Part shown: positions 27,914 to 35,901 of the stretch, one piece after another | How the letters are laid out: each line of letters starts with the position of its first letter | How positions within the stretch are numbered: position 1 is the stretch's first letter | Source: Phycisphaeraceae bacterium | GTDB taxonomy: Bacteria; Planctomycetota; Phycisphaerae; Phycisphaerales; UBA1924 | Length of the DNA: 64,000 nucleotides | NCBI GenBank assembly: GCA_019636495.1 | Contig: JAHBXL010000020.1 | Coordinates: 24,772 to 88,771 of the forward strand | Reading direction: 5' to 3' | Made by a program: the position numbers and the translations under genes | The notes under the pieces: generated by a model | Database searches by the model: none | Told to the model about the DNA's origin: nothing | What the model saw: only the letters and a program-made list of their open reading frames with translations

Positions 27914-29385
27914 TGCCGGGGCGAATCGCCATGCTCGCCATGCTGCTCCAATCTGCGCTCGCAACGACTGCCGCGCCGACGGTCCCGGCGGATGTGGGAA
28001 CGCGGATCAACGCGCTGGGGCGGCAACTCGATGAACTGCGGGTGGAGTTCGATGCACTGCTTCACACAGCGGGCATGGCGCCCGATGCGCCCGGCCGCCT
28101 GCAGATCTTTCACGGGTACATGGGTGTGTTCATCATCGCGTTCCTGACGACGCTGCTGGCCACTCCGCTGATGCGTCGGCTGGCGCTGGCGAACGGCATC
28201 GTGGACCGGCCGCTGGAGGCGCGCAAGATCCACAAGACGCCCACGGCCTATCTCGGCGGGTTGGCGGTCTATCTGGGCATCCTGTTCGCGGTGCTGTTCA
28301 CGTACACCGCGCCATGGCACGGGATGGTCACGTTCCACGCCAGCGCGCACGATGCCGGCGCTTTGCCCGGCGGCGTTTCGATCTGGATCGTCATCGGCAT
28401 GACCGTCATCATGGCCTGCGGCCTGATCGACGACGTCATGGGCATTCACCCGCGCGCCAAGATCGCGGGGATGCTCTTCGCCGCGGCCGCGCTGGCGACC
28501 CAGAACATCGGCGTGCGCGTCGCGGCGGGGGTGATGATCCCCGCGGCGAAGGCGCTGGGATTCGAGACCACGATCGTGGGCGCCGAGGAGACGCTGCTGC
28601 TGCTGATCCCGATTCCCGGCGGCACGCTGTTCAGCGTCGATCTTGTGTACTGGGTCGGAACGGCGATCATCGCGGTGTTCGTTCTCGGCGCGTGCAACGC
28701 GTCAAACCTGATCGACGGGCTGGACGGGCTGCTGTCGGGCACGACCGCGATCGCAAACGCCGGGCTGCTGGTGGTCGCGCTGGGGCTGGCAGCGCGCGAT
28801 GACGGCGTGCTCGATGCGCCGCGGATCGTACTGTGCCTGGGTGTGTTGGGCGCGTGCCTTGGGTTCCTGCCGCACAACTTCAACCCGGCGAGTATCTTTC
28901 TGGGCGATGCGGGCTCGCTGCTCCTGGGCTTCTGCACGATCGTGATTGTGCTGACATTGGGCGACACCGGCCGCACCGACCTCGTGCTGGCCGGGCTGAT
29001 CATCTATGCGATTCCGATCATCGACACGTGCCTGGCGATTGTCCGGCGCAAACTCGCGGGCAAACGGATCTCGGATGCCGACGACCAGCACCTGCACCAC
29101 ATGCTCAAGCGGGCGCTGGGCGTCAAGGGCGCGGTGCTCTCGCTTTACGCCATCGCCGCGGGCTTTGCGCTGCTGGGCATCGGCCTGTCGGACGGCAAGG
29201 CCCGCGTGACCTACGCGCTGACGCTGGTGTTCGCCGCGTTCATCGGCGTCACGGCGTTCAAGATCGCGGGTCGCAACGCCGAAGCGGCCCGGACCGCCGC
29301 GCCCGACCCATCACGATCGCCGGCCGCCGAAGGCGACAAGCCCGCCTCGTCGCCCCCCCCTGCCACGCCGGCGCGCCCGGCCTGA
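27913..29385 (+). CDS. Undecaprenyl-phosphate sugar-1-phosphate transferase (WecA/MraY family)
   Basis: The 490-residue polytopic membrane protein would start polysaccharide synthesis by moving a sugar-1-phosphate (often GlcNAc-1-P) from UDP to undecaprenyl phosphate. Family motifs are present: RKIHKTPTAYLGG, the Asp pair in LIDDVMGIHPRAKI, NASNLIDGLDGLLSG, PHNFNPASIFLGDAGS and the histidine motif DDQHLHHMLKR. About eleven hydrophobic segments are visible. It has an unusual N-terminal region of about 60 residues with a coiled-coil-like stretch (RINALGRQLDELRVEFDALL) and a Pro/Ala-rich C-terminal tail. The ATG overlaps the epimerase stop by one base. Confidence 0.88.
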   Translation: MPGRIAMLAMLLQSALATTAAPTVPADVGTRINALGRQLDELRVEFDALLHTAGMAPDAPGRLQIFHGYMGVFIIAFLTTLLATPLMRRLALANGIVDRPLEARKIHKTPTAYLGGLAVYLGILFAVLFTYTAPWHGMVTFHASAHDAGALPGGVSIWIVIGMTVIMACGLIDDVMGIHPRAKIAGMLFAAAALATQNIGVRVAAGVMIPAAKALGFETTIVGAEETLLLLIPIPGGTLFSVDLVYWVGTAIIAVFVLGACNASNLIDGLDGLLSGTTAIANAGLLVVALGLAARDDGVLDAPRIVLCLGVLGACLGFLPHNFNPASIFLGDAGSLLLGFCTIVIVLTLGDTGRTDLVLAGLIIYAIPIIDTCLAIVRRKLAGKRISDADDQHLHHMLKRALGVKGAVLSLYAIAAGFALLGIGLSDGKARVTYALTLVFAAFIGVTAFKIAGRNAEAARTAAPDPSRSPAAEGDKPASSPPPATPARPA

Positions 29386-29415
29386 GCGCGACGGGCCGAC
29401 CGTATACTCCGGCCG

Positions 29416-30390
29416 ATGTCCCAGCACCCCGCCCCCACAGTCGCCGGCGCGATGCGCCCGGTTCGCACGATCGCGCTGCTCAACCAGAAGGGCGGCGTCG
29501 GCAAGACGACCACCACGGTGAACCTCGCCGCGGCGCTTGCGCTGGCGGGTCGCCCGACGCTGCTGGTCGATCTCGACCCGCAGGCGCACGCGACGCTGCA
29601 CCTCGGGGCCGATACGGGCAGCGCCGAGGGCGATGCCCCGGCGGCGACGGCATATGACGTGCTGCTCGATCCTTCGACGCCGCCCGAGAGCGTGCTGCGC
29701 GAGATCCGGCCGAACCTGTGGGTCCTTCCGGCGGAGACGGACCTTGCCGCGGCGGAGACCGAACTGAGCGCCGAGCCGGACCGCAACCTGCGGCTGCGGA
29801 GGTTTCTGGACGCGCTGGGGGACCGGTTCGAGTTCGTGCTGATGGACTGCCCGCCCTCGCTGGGGCTGCTGACGCTGAACGCGCTGGGCGCGGCCCGCGA
29901 GGTGTTCATCCCGATGCAGGCGCACTTCCTGGCGCTGCAGGGCGTGAGCAAACTGCTCGAAACGGTGTCGCTGGTGAGCAAGTCGGTGAATCCGCGACTG
30001 CGGGTCACGGGGATTGTGCTGTGCATGCACGACACGAGCACCACGCACTCGCGCGAAGTGGTGAACGACCTGGCGCAGTTCTTCGAGCAGGCGCGGACCT
30101 CGGGGCAGGACGTGCCCTATCGCACGGCGCGCATCCTGCAGCCGCCGATCCGCCGGAACATCAAACTCGCGGAGTGCCCGAGTTTCGGCCAGACGATCTT
30201 CGACTATGCCCCGGCCTGCCCGGGCGCTGCCGACTACCGATCGCTGGCCGATCGCATCATCGCCGACTGGGACGCACTGCTGCAGCGGCGCAGCGCGGGC
30301 GACCCGAGCGCACTGGGCAACACCCCGCCGCACCCGCAGGTGATCGTGCGTGAGGCGCCGCGGACCGCGCCGGCGGGCAACAGCGCGTGA
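29416..30390 (+). CDS. ParA/Soj-family ATPase
   Basis: The 324-residue cytoplasmic P-loop ATPase has a deviant Walker A motif KGGVGKTTT (Lys25 and Lys30), a Walker A' aspartate motif LLVDLDPQAHAT, and Walker B FVLMDCPPSLG. These match ParA/Soj proteins that position DNA or protein complexes. No parB-like gene follows, and the gene sits among envelope genes and overlaps a VanZ-like gene by 4 bases (GTGA at 30387). Positioning of an envelope complex or a chromosome partition role are both possible. The C-terminal 60 residues (after DYRSLADRI) are Pro/Ala-rich and probably disordered. Confidence 0.87.
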   Translation: MSQHPAPTVAGAMRPVRTIALLNQKGGVGKTTTTVNLAAALALAGRPTLLVDLDPQAHATLHLGADTGSAEGDAPAATAYDVLLDPSTPPESVLREIRPNLWVLPAETDLAAAETELSAEPDRNLRLRRFLDALGDRFEFVLMDCPPSLGLLTLNALGAAREVFIPMQAHFLALQGVSKLLETVSLVSKSVNPRLRVTGIVLCMHDTSTTHSREVVNDLAQFFEQARTSGQDVPYRTARILQPPIRRNIKLAECPSFGQTIFDYAPACPGAADYRSLADRIIADWDALLQRRSAGDPSALGNTPPHPQVIVREAPRTAPAGNSA

Positions 30391-30788
30391 ATCGGTCGCT
30401 TCGCAGACTGGCTTTCTGGGCGTACACCGCGGCACTGCTCTACGGCACACACGGGCCGCGGCGCGATGTCGACGTGCCGGGCATCGACCGCCCGGACCTG
30501 GTTGTGCATCTGTTCGCCTTTGGCGGCTGGTTCGTGCTGCTGCTGGCGACCGAGTACATCGGACCGTGGCGCGCGGGCCGCTCGCTGGTTCTGTGCGCAC
30601 TGATCGGCGCGGCGTTTGCGGCGGTCAACGAATCGACACAGGCTTTGCCCGTGTTCGCTCGCACCGCCGCGTGGGACGACTACCTGGCGAACCTGGGCGG
30701 CATCGCGGCGGGAATGCTGCTGGCGTGGGCCGCGGCACGCGTGTGGCCGGCTCGGCCGCGCGCGGACGGGCGGCCGGATGAACGCTAA
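30387..30788 (+). CDS. VanZ-like membrane protein
   Basis: The 133-residue protein has about four membrane segments. The patterns DLVVHLFAFGGWFVLLLA, NESTQALPVFARTAAWDDYLANLGG and AAGMLLAWAA match the VanZ-like family, whose founding member raises teicoplanin resistance by an unknown mechanism. VanZ-like genes commonly accompany polysaccharide clusters, and this one overlaps parA by 4 bases (start GTG 30387). No glycopeptide-resistance genes are present, so a resistance role should not be assumed. Confidence 0.75.
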   Translation: MNRSLRRLAFWAYTAALLYGTHGPRRDVDVPGIDRPDLVVHLFAFGGWFVLLLATEYIGPWRAGRSLVLCALIGAAFAAVNESTQALPVFARTAAWDDYLANLGGIAAGMLLAWAAARVWPARPRADGRPDER

Positions 30789-30797
30789 TCTGTGCCC

Positions 30798-31862
30798 ATG
30801 GAACTCCTGAAGTTCGCGGGCATGTTCGCCGGCGGCCTGGTGCTGCTGCTGGTCGGCGGGCGGGTGCTGGTCGACGCCGCGGCGTCGATGGCCGCGAGGC
30901 TCGGCGTGCCGCCGCTGCTGGTCGGACTGACGATCGTGGCCTGGGGCACGTCTGCGCCCGAACTGGCATTCAACACCATTTCGGCGTTCAAGGACCGGAC
31001 CGACCTGGTGTTCGGGAATCTCGTCGGGGCGAACATCTGCAACATCGCGCTGATCCTGGGCATCGGCGCGCTGCTGCGCCCGCTGGCCGTCGGCGAGGAG
31101 GTCATCCGGCGCGAGTTGCCGATCCTCGCGGCGACGCTGCTGCTGTCGCTGCTGCTCGGCGTCACGGGGCCCGACGGGTTTGCGCGTTGGGAGGGCGCGG
31201 CCCTGCTGACGGTGTTCGTGGTCTATTCGACCTTCACGATCGTGAGCGGCATCCGCGCCAAGTCGCGCGCTTCGCCGCTGGCAGGGCAGATCGGCCCGAG
31301 CATCGCGACGACCACAACGCGCTCGATGGTGTCGTGCGCGGCAGGGTTTGCCGCGGGGCTGGTGCTGCTGGGGCTTGGCGGGTCTCTGGCGGCGGATGGG
31401 GCGAGCGGCGCGGCGGAGGCGCTGGGCGTGAGCCCCACCATTGTCGGGTTGACGGTGGTCTCGGTCGGCACCACGCTGCCGGAACTGATCACAGCGATCA
31501 TCGCCATCCGAAAGGGGCACGTGGACCTGGCAGTCGGGAACGCCCTTGGGTCGTGCATGTTCAACATCGCGTGCATTCTGGGGCTGGCATCGATCATCAG
31601 CCCGGCGGGTCTGCCCGAGAACGGCGCGCTCGCGCTGGTGGTCATGACGGGCCTGGGCATCGTCCTGCTGCCGATGGCGTACACACACAACCGCACGATC
31701 TCCCGGATCGAGGGCACTTCGCTGCTGGCTGTCTATGCGGCGTTTGTCGCGTTCCAGGTGTACTCGGCTGTCGCCGCGCCCCGGGGAATCGGCCCGACCG
31801 AAGACGCCGCAGGCCCCGGCCCCGCCGCGCCGCTGAGCCCGGATGGTGAAGAACGCCGATGA
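30798..31862 (+). CDS. Calcium/sodium antiporter (CaCA family, YrbG-like)
   Basis: The 354-residue inner-membrane exchanger is built from two inverted repeats. The alpha-1 motif VAWGTSAPELAFN with GNLVGANICNIALILG and the alpha-2 motif VSVGTTLPELITAI with GNALGSCMFNIACILG supply the ion-binding acidic and polar residues. About ten hydrophobic segments are visible. The start could be ATG 30798 or GTG 30792; ATG is preferred. The product ends with a Pro/Gly-rich hydrophilic tail, and the stop overlaps the murJ start by 4 bases (ATGA). Counter-ion specificity (Na+, K+ or H+) is not visible in the sequence. Confidence 0.9.
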   Translation: MELLKFAGMFAGGLVLLLVGGRVLVDAAASMAARLGVPPLLVGLTIVAWGTSAPELAFNTISAFKDRTDLVFGNLVGANICNIALILGIGALLRPLAVGEEVIRRELPILAATLLLSLLLGVTGPDGFARWEGAALLTVFVVYSTFTIVSGIRAKSRASPLAGQIGPSIATTTTRSMVSCAAGFAAGLVLLGLGGSLAADGASGAAEALGVSPTIVGLTVVSVGTTLPELITAIIAIRKGHVDLAVGNALGSCMFNIACILGLASIISPAGLPENGALALVVMTGLGIVLLPMAYTHNRTISRIEGTSLLAVYAAFVAFQVYSAVAAPRGIGPTEDAAGPGPAAPLSPDGEERR

Positions 31863-33529
31863 ACCCGGGCGTGTCGGACCCGAGCCCGCCCCCAGCCCCA
31901 GTGCCCCGAGAAGCGGACGACCACCGGCCGCTGGCCCGCGCGGTCCGAGCGGTGTCGTTGGTCACGCTCCTATCGCGAGTCGCGGGGCTGATCCGCAACG
32001 TCGTCGTGGCGCGTATTTTCGGCGATACCGCCGTCGGCTCGGCGTTCGCCGCGGCGTTTCAGACGCCCAATATGTTCCGACGGCTGTTCGGGGAGGGCGC
32101 GCTCTCCGCGGCGTTCATTCCCGCCTATTCCGCGGCGCGGCGCGAAGACGAGGCCGGGGCGGCCGACGGGGCCGGTGCGGGCCCGCGCCGCGCCGACGCA
32201 CTGGCATCGTGGACCATGCTCGCGCTGGGCGTGGCAACGGCGGCGCTCACCGCGGTCATCGAGGTTGTGCTGCTGGCGCTGCTGCTGCTCATGGATCACT
32301 CGCCGGAGCGTGCGCTCTCGCTCAAACTCATCATGGTCATGCTTCCGTTCATGCCGCTGATCTGCGGTGCGGCGATCCTTGCCGGCATGCTGCAGGTGCA
32401 CGGCCGCTTCGCGTGGTCGAGTTCGGGACCGCTGGTTCTCAACGCGTTCGTGGTCGGCGCGGGCGTGTACTTCATCGCGACCGGGACGGTGGGCGGCGAG
32501 GTGACCGCCTACGCGCTGGCCGCGGCGACGACGCTCTCGGGGCTGACGCAGGTCGTGTTCTTCCTGCGCCTTCTGCGGCCGCACTTGCGGTGGACGAGTG
32601 CGTTCGAATCGGCCCGCGCCGAGGCGGTCATCATGCTCCGGCGGTTCGTGCCGGTGGCGATCGGCATGGGCACGATCCAGTTGAACGCGTTCTTCGACAT
32701 GCTCATCGCGATGTGGCCGACGTGGATCGGGCCGACCGTGCTTGGAAGCGCCTACCCGCTGGACAAGGCGTCGAACGCGATCCTCTTCAATACGCAGCAG
32801 ATCTACCAGTTCCCGCTGGGCGTGTTCGGCATCGCGGTGGCGACGGCGGTCTTTCCGCTGCTGGCGCGGCACGCGCGGCACGCCGAGGACTTCCTCCTCA
32901 CGCTGCGGCGCGGCCTGCGGCTCTCGCTGCTCATCGGCATACCCGCGAGCATCGGTCTTGTGCTGGTGCGGCACGACATCACCGGCGTGCTGTACGGCCA
33001 CGGCGGGAACAGTTTCTCGACCGATGGCGTGGCGCGGGCGGCGATGGTGCTGGGCGCGTTTGCGCCCGGCGTGTGGGCCTACTCGCTGAACCACGTGCTG
33101 ACGCGGGCGTTCTATGCGCAGGGCGACACGCGGACGCCGATGCTCGTTTCGGTCTCGATGGTCGCGCTCAATCTGGCGCTCAATGTCACGCTCATCTGGC
33201 CGCTGCGCGAGGCGGGGCTCGCGCTGGCGACGACCATCACGGCAACGCTGCAATGCCTGGTGCTGGCGCACCTGGCGCGGCGCCTCACCGGGGAACGCGC
33301 CGTCGCCGACTCGGGCGTGATCGGCGCTGGCGGCCGCATCGCGCTGGCCGCGGCGGTGATGTGCGCGGCGGTGCTGGTCGTGCAGTGGGCGCTGGGCGAG
33401 CGCGACTCGTGGTGGTGGCAACTGCTCCGCCTGGCGTGCGCAACGGGCGCGGGCGGGGCCGTGTTCCTTGTCGCGGCGGCCGCGCTGCGCGTGCGGGAAC
33501 TGGGCTGGCTGCTCGGCGCACGGCGATAG
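31859..33529 (+). CDS. murJ: Lipid II flippase MurJ
   Basis: The 556-residue membrane protein of the MOP/MVF superfamily should move lipid-linked peptidoglycan precursors, or possibly polysaccharide units, across the inner membrane. Start ATG 31859 overlaps the exchanger stop by 4 bases. The N-terminal region after a Pro-rich leader carries TLLSRVAGLIRNVVVARIFG and AFQTPNMFRRLFGEGALSAAFIP, characteristic of MurJ, and about fourteen hydrophobic segments follow, including NTQQIYQFPLGVFGIAVATAVFPLLA. It is the last gene of the overlapping envelope series that began at 16404. In this context it may act as a second flippase dedicated to the EPS pathway. Confidence 0.92.
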   Translation: MNPGVSDPSPPPAPVPREADDHRPLARAVRAVSLVTLLSRVAGLIRNVVVARIFGDTAVGSAFAAAFQTPNMFRRLFGEGALSAAFIPAYSAARREDEAGAADGAGAGPRRADALASWTMLALGVATAALTAVIEVVLLALLLLMDHSPERALSLKLIMVMLPFMPLICGAAILAGMLQVHGRFAWSSSGPLVLNAFVVGAGVYFIATGTVGGEVTAYALAAATTLSGLTQVVFFLRLLRPHLRWTSAFESARAEAVIMLRRFVPVAIGMGTIQLNAFFDMLIAMWPTWIGPTVLGSAYPLDKASNAILFNTQQIYQFPLGVFGIAVATAVFPLLARHARHAEDFLLTLRRGLRLSLLIGIPASIGLVLVRHDITGVLYGHGGNSFSTDGVARAAMVLGAFAPGVWAYSLNHVLTRAFYAQGDTRTPMLVSVSMVALNLALNVTLIWPLREAGLALATTITATLQCLVLAHLARRLTGERAVADSGVIGAGGRIALAAAVMCAAVLVVQWALGERDSWWWQLLRLACATGAGGAVFLVAAAALRVRELGWLLGARR

Positions 33530-33570
33530 GCCGCCCCCGCGAGGAAGGGCCGGGGCGTAACATCGGCCCT

Positions 33571-34509
33571 ATGGCCATCGACCTCCGCGGCAGACCGATC
33601 GCGATCACCGGGGCATCGTCAGGAATCGGCGCGGCGACGGCGGTCGAGTGCGCACGCGCGGGGATGCCCGTCGCGCTGGGCGCACGTCGCATCGACAAAC
33701 TCGAGGCGGTCGTCGGGCGCATCCGCGAAGAGGGCGGACGCGCGATTGCCGTGCCGATGGACGTCGCCGAGCCGGCCCAGTGCGAGGCGCTGGTCGATGC
33801 GGCGGTCTCCGAGTTCGGATCTCTTTATGCCGTATACGCCAACGCGGGCTACGGCGTCGAGAAGCCGGTGCATGAGATGACCAACGAAGAGATCCGCGTG
33901 ATGTTTGAGATCAACTTCTTCGGCACGCTCAACATCATCCGTCCCGCACTGGCGCACATGCGTGCCGCACCCGCGGCCCACACGTCCGGGCCGCGCGGGC
34001 ACGTGCTCATCTGCTCGTCGTGCCTGGGCAAGATGTTCCTGCCGTACTTCAGCGTGTACTCGGCGACCAAGGCCGCGCAGAGTCACATCGGCCGCGCGAT
34101 GCGGCTGGAACTGCGGCACGAGGGTGTGGAGGTCTCGACCGTCCACCCGATCAGCACGCGTACCGAGTTCTTCGACATGGCCGAGAAACTCTCGGGCCAG
34201 GGCACGCTCATCGCGCACTCGCCGGACTTCATGGTGCAGACCGCCGAGTTCGTGGCGCGTCGGACCGTCGCCTGCCTGCGGCGGCCGCGGGCCGAGGTCT
34301 GGACGGGCCTGCGCGGCCAGTTCGTCAAGTTCGGCATGTCGGTGTGCACGCTGGTTCCCGCGCTGGCGGACATGAGCCTTGCCGGGATGGTCAAGCGGCG
34401 GCTTGGGCACTACCCGCGGTCCGACGCCGCGGTCGGCGAGACTTCGTCGGGGGCCGGGGGGGCGGGGGGAGCGGGGGGAGCGGGGGGAACGGGGGGGGCG
34501 GGGGGCTGA
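33571..34509 (+). CDS. Short-chain dehydrogenase/reductase with a Gly/Ala low-complexity tail
   Basis: The 312-residue classical SDR starts at ATG 33571. The NAD(P) site is ITGASSGIGAATA (residues 13-25) and the catalytic Tyr-Lys pair lies in YSATKAAQSH; the preceding segment LICSSCLGKMFLPY holds the Ser. The proposed substrate is unknown; family members reduce or oxidise hydroxy/keto groups. After the expected end of the domain (MVKRRLGHYPR) the frame continues through a G-rich tract as about 20 residues of GAGG repeats. That tract overlaps, on the opposite strand, the proline-rich tail of the convergent gene at 34410. The reading of the last 30 codons is therefore less certain than the rest. 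Confidence 0.85.
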   Translation: MAIDLRGRPIAITGASSGIGAATAVECARAGMPVALGARRIDKLEAVVGRIREEGGRAIAVPMDVAEPAQCEALVDAAVSEFGSLYAVYANAGYGVEKPVHEMTNEEIRVMFEINFFGTLNIIRPALAHMRAAPAAHTSGPRGHVLICSSCLGKMFLPYFSVYSATKAAQSHIGRAMRLELRHEGVEVSTVHPISTRTEFFDMAEKLSGQGTLIAHSPDFMVQTAEFVARRTVACLRRPRAEVWTGLRGQFVKFGMSVCTLVPALADMSLAGMVKRRLGHYPRSDAAVGETSSGAGGAGGAGGAGGTGGAGG

Positions 34510-35153
34510 GCGGCGCCGGTGTTTGGTGCGCGCGCTGGTCCGGTCTTCAGCCTTCGCTCGTTGCGCTCCAGACGCTCGACGCGGAGGCGCGCCAGCCGTG
34601 CCAGCCGCTCCTGCCGGAGCATCCAGAGCGTGTGCAGCGTGCGCGCCGTGCCGATGCCGACGGCAAAGCCGATCACCGTCGCCGGGACCGGGTGCCAGCC
34701 GTGCGCCATCAGCACGTGCTGCGTGCCGAGGAAGAGGAAGTACAGAATGGGCGAGAGCGCGGCACGCTCGACCTGTACCAGCGTTGCATCCTTGAAGAAC
34801 GACAGGTGCGCCTTGTGCACCTTGTGCGGGTGGTCGCGCCGGAGGAAGTGCAGGGCGGGCCAGTGGTTCGCCAGCCAGTGCAGGGTGTAGTAGATCGCGA
34901 CGTCCGCTACAACGTCGGTCACGAAGGTGATCAGCGTGATCTTCCAGGGTGTCTCGACGCCCATGCGGTGCGCGATCCACACGGCCAGCAGGGTCGGCGG
35001 GAGCGCGAGAAGTCCCGCCAACACGATGTTGACGTTCACGTTCACGATCCGACGGGCGTACAACTGGCCGATCCAACGCAGCATCGCGCGGATCGTAGGT
35101 GCGGCCGCGGGCGGGTCGGCGGGAGGGTCCGGCTCAGCCCTGCCGGGCCGCAT
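34410..35153 (-). CDS. Conserved-looking membrane protein with proline-rich tail, function unknown
   Basis: The product is up to 247 residues from ATG 35153, or 224 from the internal ATG at 35084. I do not recognise a family. Three to four hydrophobic segments are visible (NIVLAGLLALPPTLLAVWIA, ITFVTDVVADVAIYY, SPILYFLFLGTQHVLM, VIGFAVGIGTA) along with a basic stretch LHFLRRDHPHKVHKAHL between them. The C-terminus after LRVERLERNERRLKTG is a PPAPPAPP run antisense to the SDR tail. The longer start overlaps the methyltransferase stop by 20 bases, so it is likely the third gene of the ugd-methyltransferase unit. Confidence 0.6.
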   Translation of the reverse strand: MRPGRAEPDPPADPPAAAPTIRAMLRWIGQLYARRIVNVNVNIVLAGLLALPPTLLAVWIAHRMGVETPWKITLITFVTDVVADVAIYYTLHWLANHWPALHFLRRDHPHKVHKAHLSFFKDATLVQVERAALSPILYFLFLGTQHVLMAHGWHPVPATVIGFAVGIGTARTLHTLWMLRQERLARLARLRVERLERNERRLKTGPARAPNTGAAQPPAPPVPPAPPAPPAPPAPDEVSPTAASDRG

Positions 35154-35901
35154 CGGCCGTCGCCGCGGCCGAGCATTCAAGGCGTGATTGGGTGATCCGA
35201 ACGGCGTCGGGGTTGGTGTCGCAGCCCAGGGCGCGGCGTCCGAGCGCGGCGGCGGCGACAAGGGTGGTCCCGCTGCCGCAGCAGGGGTCGAGGACCGTGC
35301 CACCCGGCGGGCAGCAGGCGCTGACCAGGAGTCTGAGCAGCGCGAGGGGCTTCTGCGTAGGGTAGCCGACGCGCTCCGCGGCCATGTTGTTGATCGACGG
35401 GATGTCCAGCACATCCGTCGCCTTCTTCAACTGGCCCTTCATCCGCTGGCTGGTCGCCGGGACCATCGGCGGCTCGAACCAGTAGCGCTCAGGGTCGAGG
35501 CCATAGAGCAGGATGTCGTCGTGCTTGCGTGCGAACCGCCGCGGCGAGGAGCCGCCGAGGCCGTACGACCAGACGAGGTGATTCACAAATCGATCTTCAC
35601 CGAGCAACTCGTCGAGCATGACTCGCACCCGGTGGCTGGTGCGCCAATCGACGTGCAGGGCGATAAGGCCGGTGGGCTTGATGGCGGGGATTGTCGCCGC
35701 GACGCGCTCGCGCAGCCAGTCGAGATACGCGGCGGTGGATTCGAACCGGTCCTCGTACGCCCCCGCGCGGTCGGTCTGCACATCACCGGTGTTGAAGGGC
35801 GGATCGGCGTAGACGAAGTTGACCGATCCCGGCTCGAGCGTGCGGGCGAAGGTGAGCCAGTCGCAGCAGGCAACTCGCGGACGTGGATCGTCGCAACTCA
35901 C
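35134..35901 (-). CDS. Site-specific DNA methyltransferase (beta-class, N4/N6)
   Basis: The 255-residue protein has the circularly permuted order of beta-class amino-methyltransferases. The catalytic motif IV DPPF is at residues 33-36 (in YADPPFNTG) and the SAM-binding motif I LDPCCGSGTT is at 204-213, with GYPTQKPLALL just before it, as in adenine-N6 enzymes such as CcrM-like proteins. DPPF/DPPY favours N6-adenine, but N4-cytosine cannot be excluded. No restriction endonuclease lies nearby, so it is an apparent orphan. The start ATG 35901 overlaps the ugd stop by 4 bases, which is an odd partner for a DNA-modification gene. Confidence 0.85.
   Translation of the reverse strand: MSCDDPRPRVACCDWLTFARTLEPGSVNFVYADPPFNTGDVQTDRAGAYEDRFESTAAYLDWLRERVAATIPAIKPTGLIALHVDWRTSHRVRVMLDELLGEDRFVNHLVWSYGLGGSSPRRFARKHDDILLYGLDPERYWFEPPMVPATSQRMKGQLKKATDVLDIPSINNMAAERVGYPTQKPLALLRLLVSACCPPGGTVLDPCCGSGTTLVAAAALGRRALGCDTNPDAVRITQSRLECSAAATADAARQG

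Noticed and set aside
31843..33570. A rightward frame starting at 31843 that continues into the SDR gene
   Set aside because: The part before 33571 is an alternative frame of murJ. The SDR motif begins at ATG 33571 and the earlier part has no recognisable sequence.
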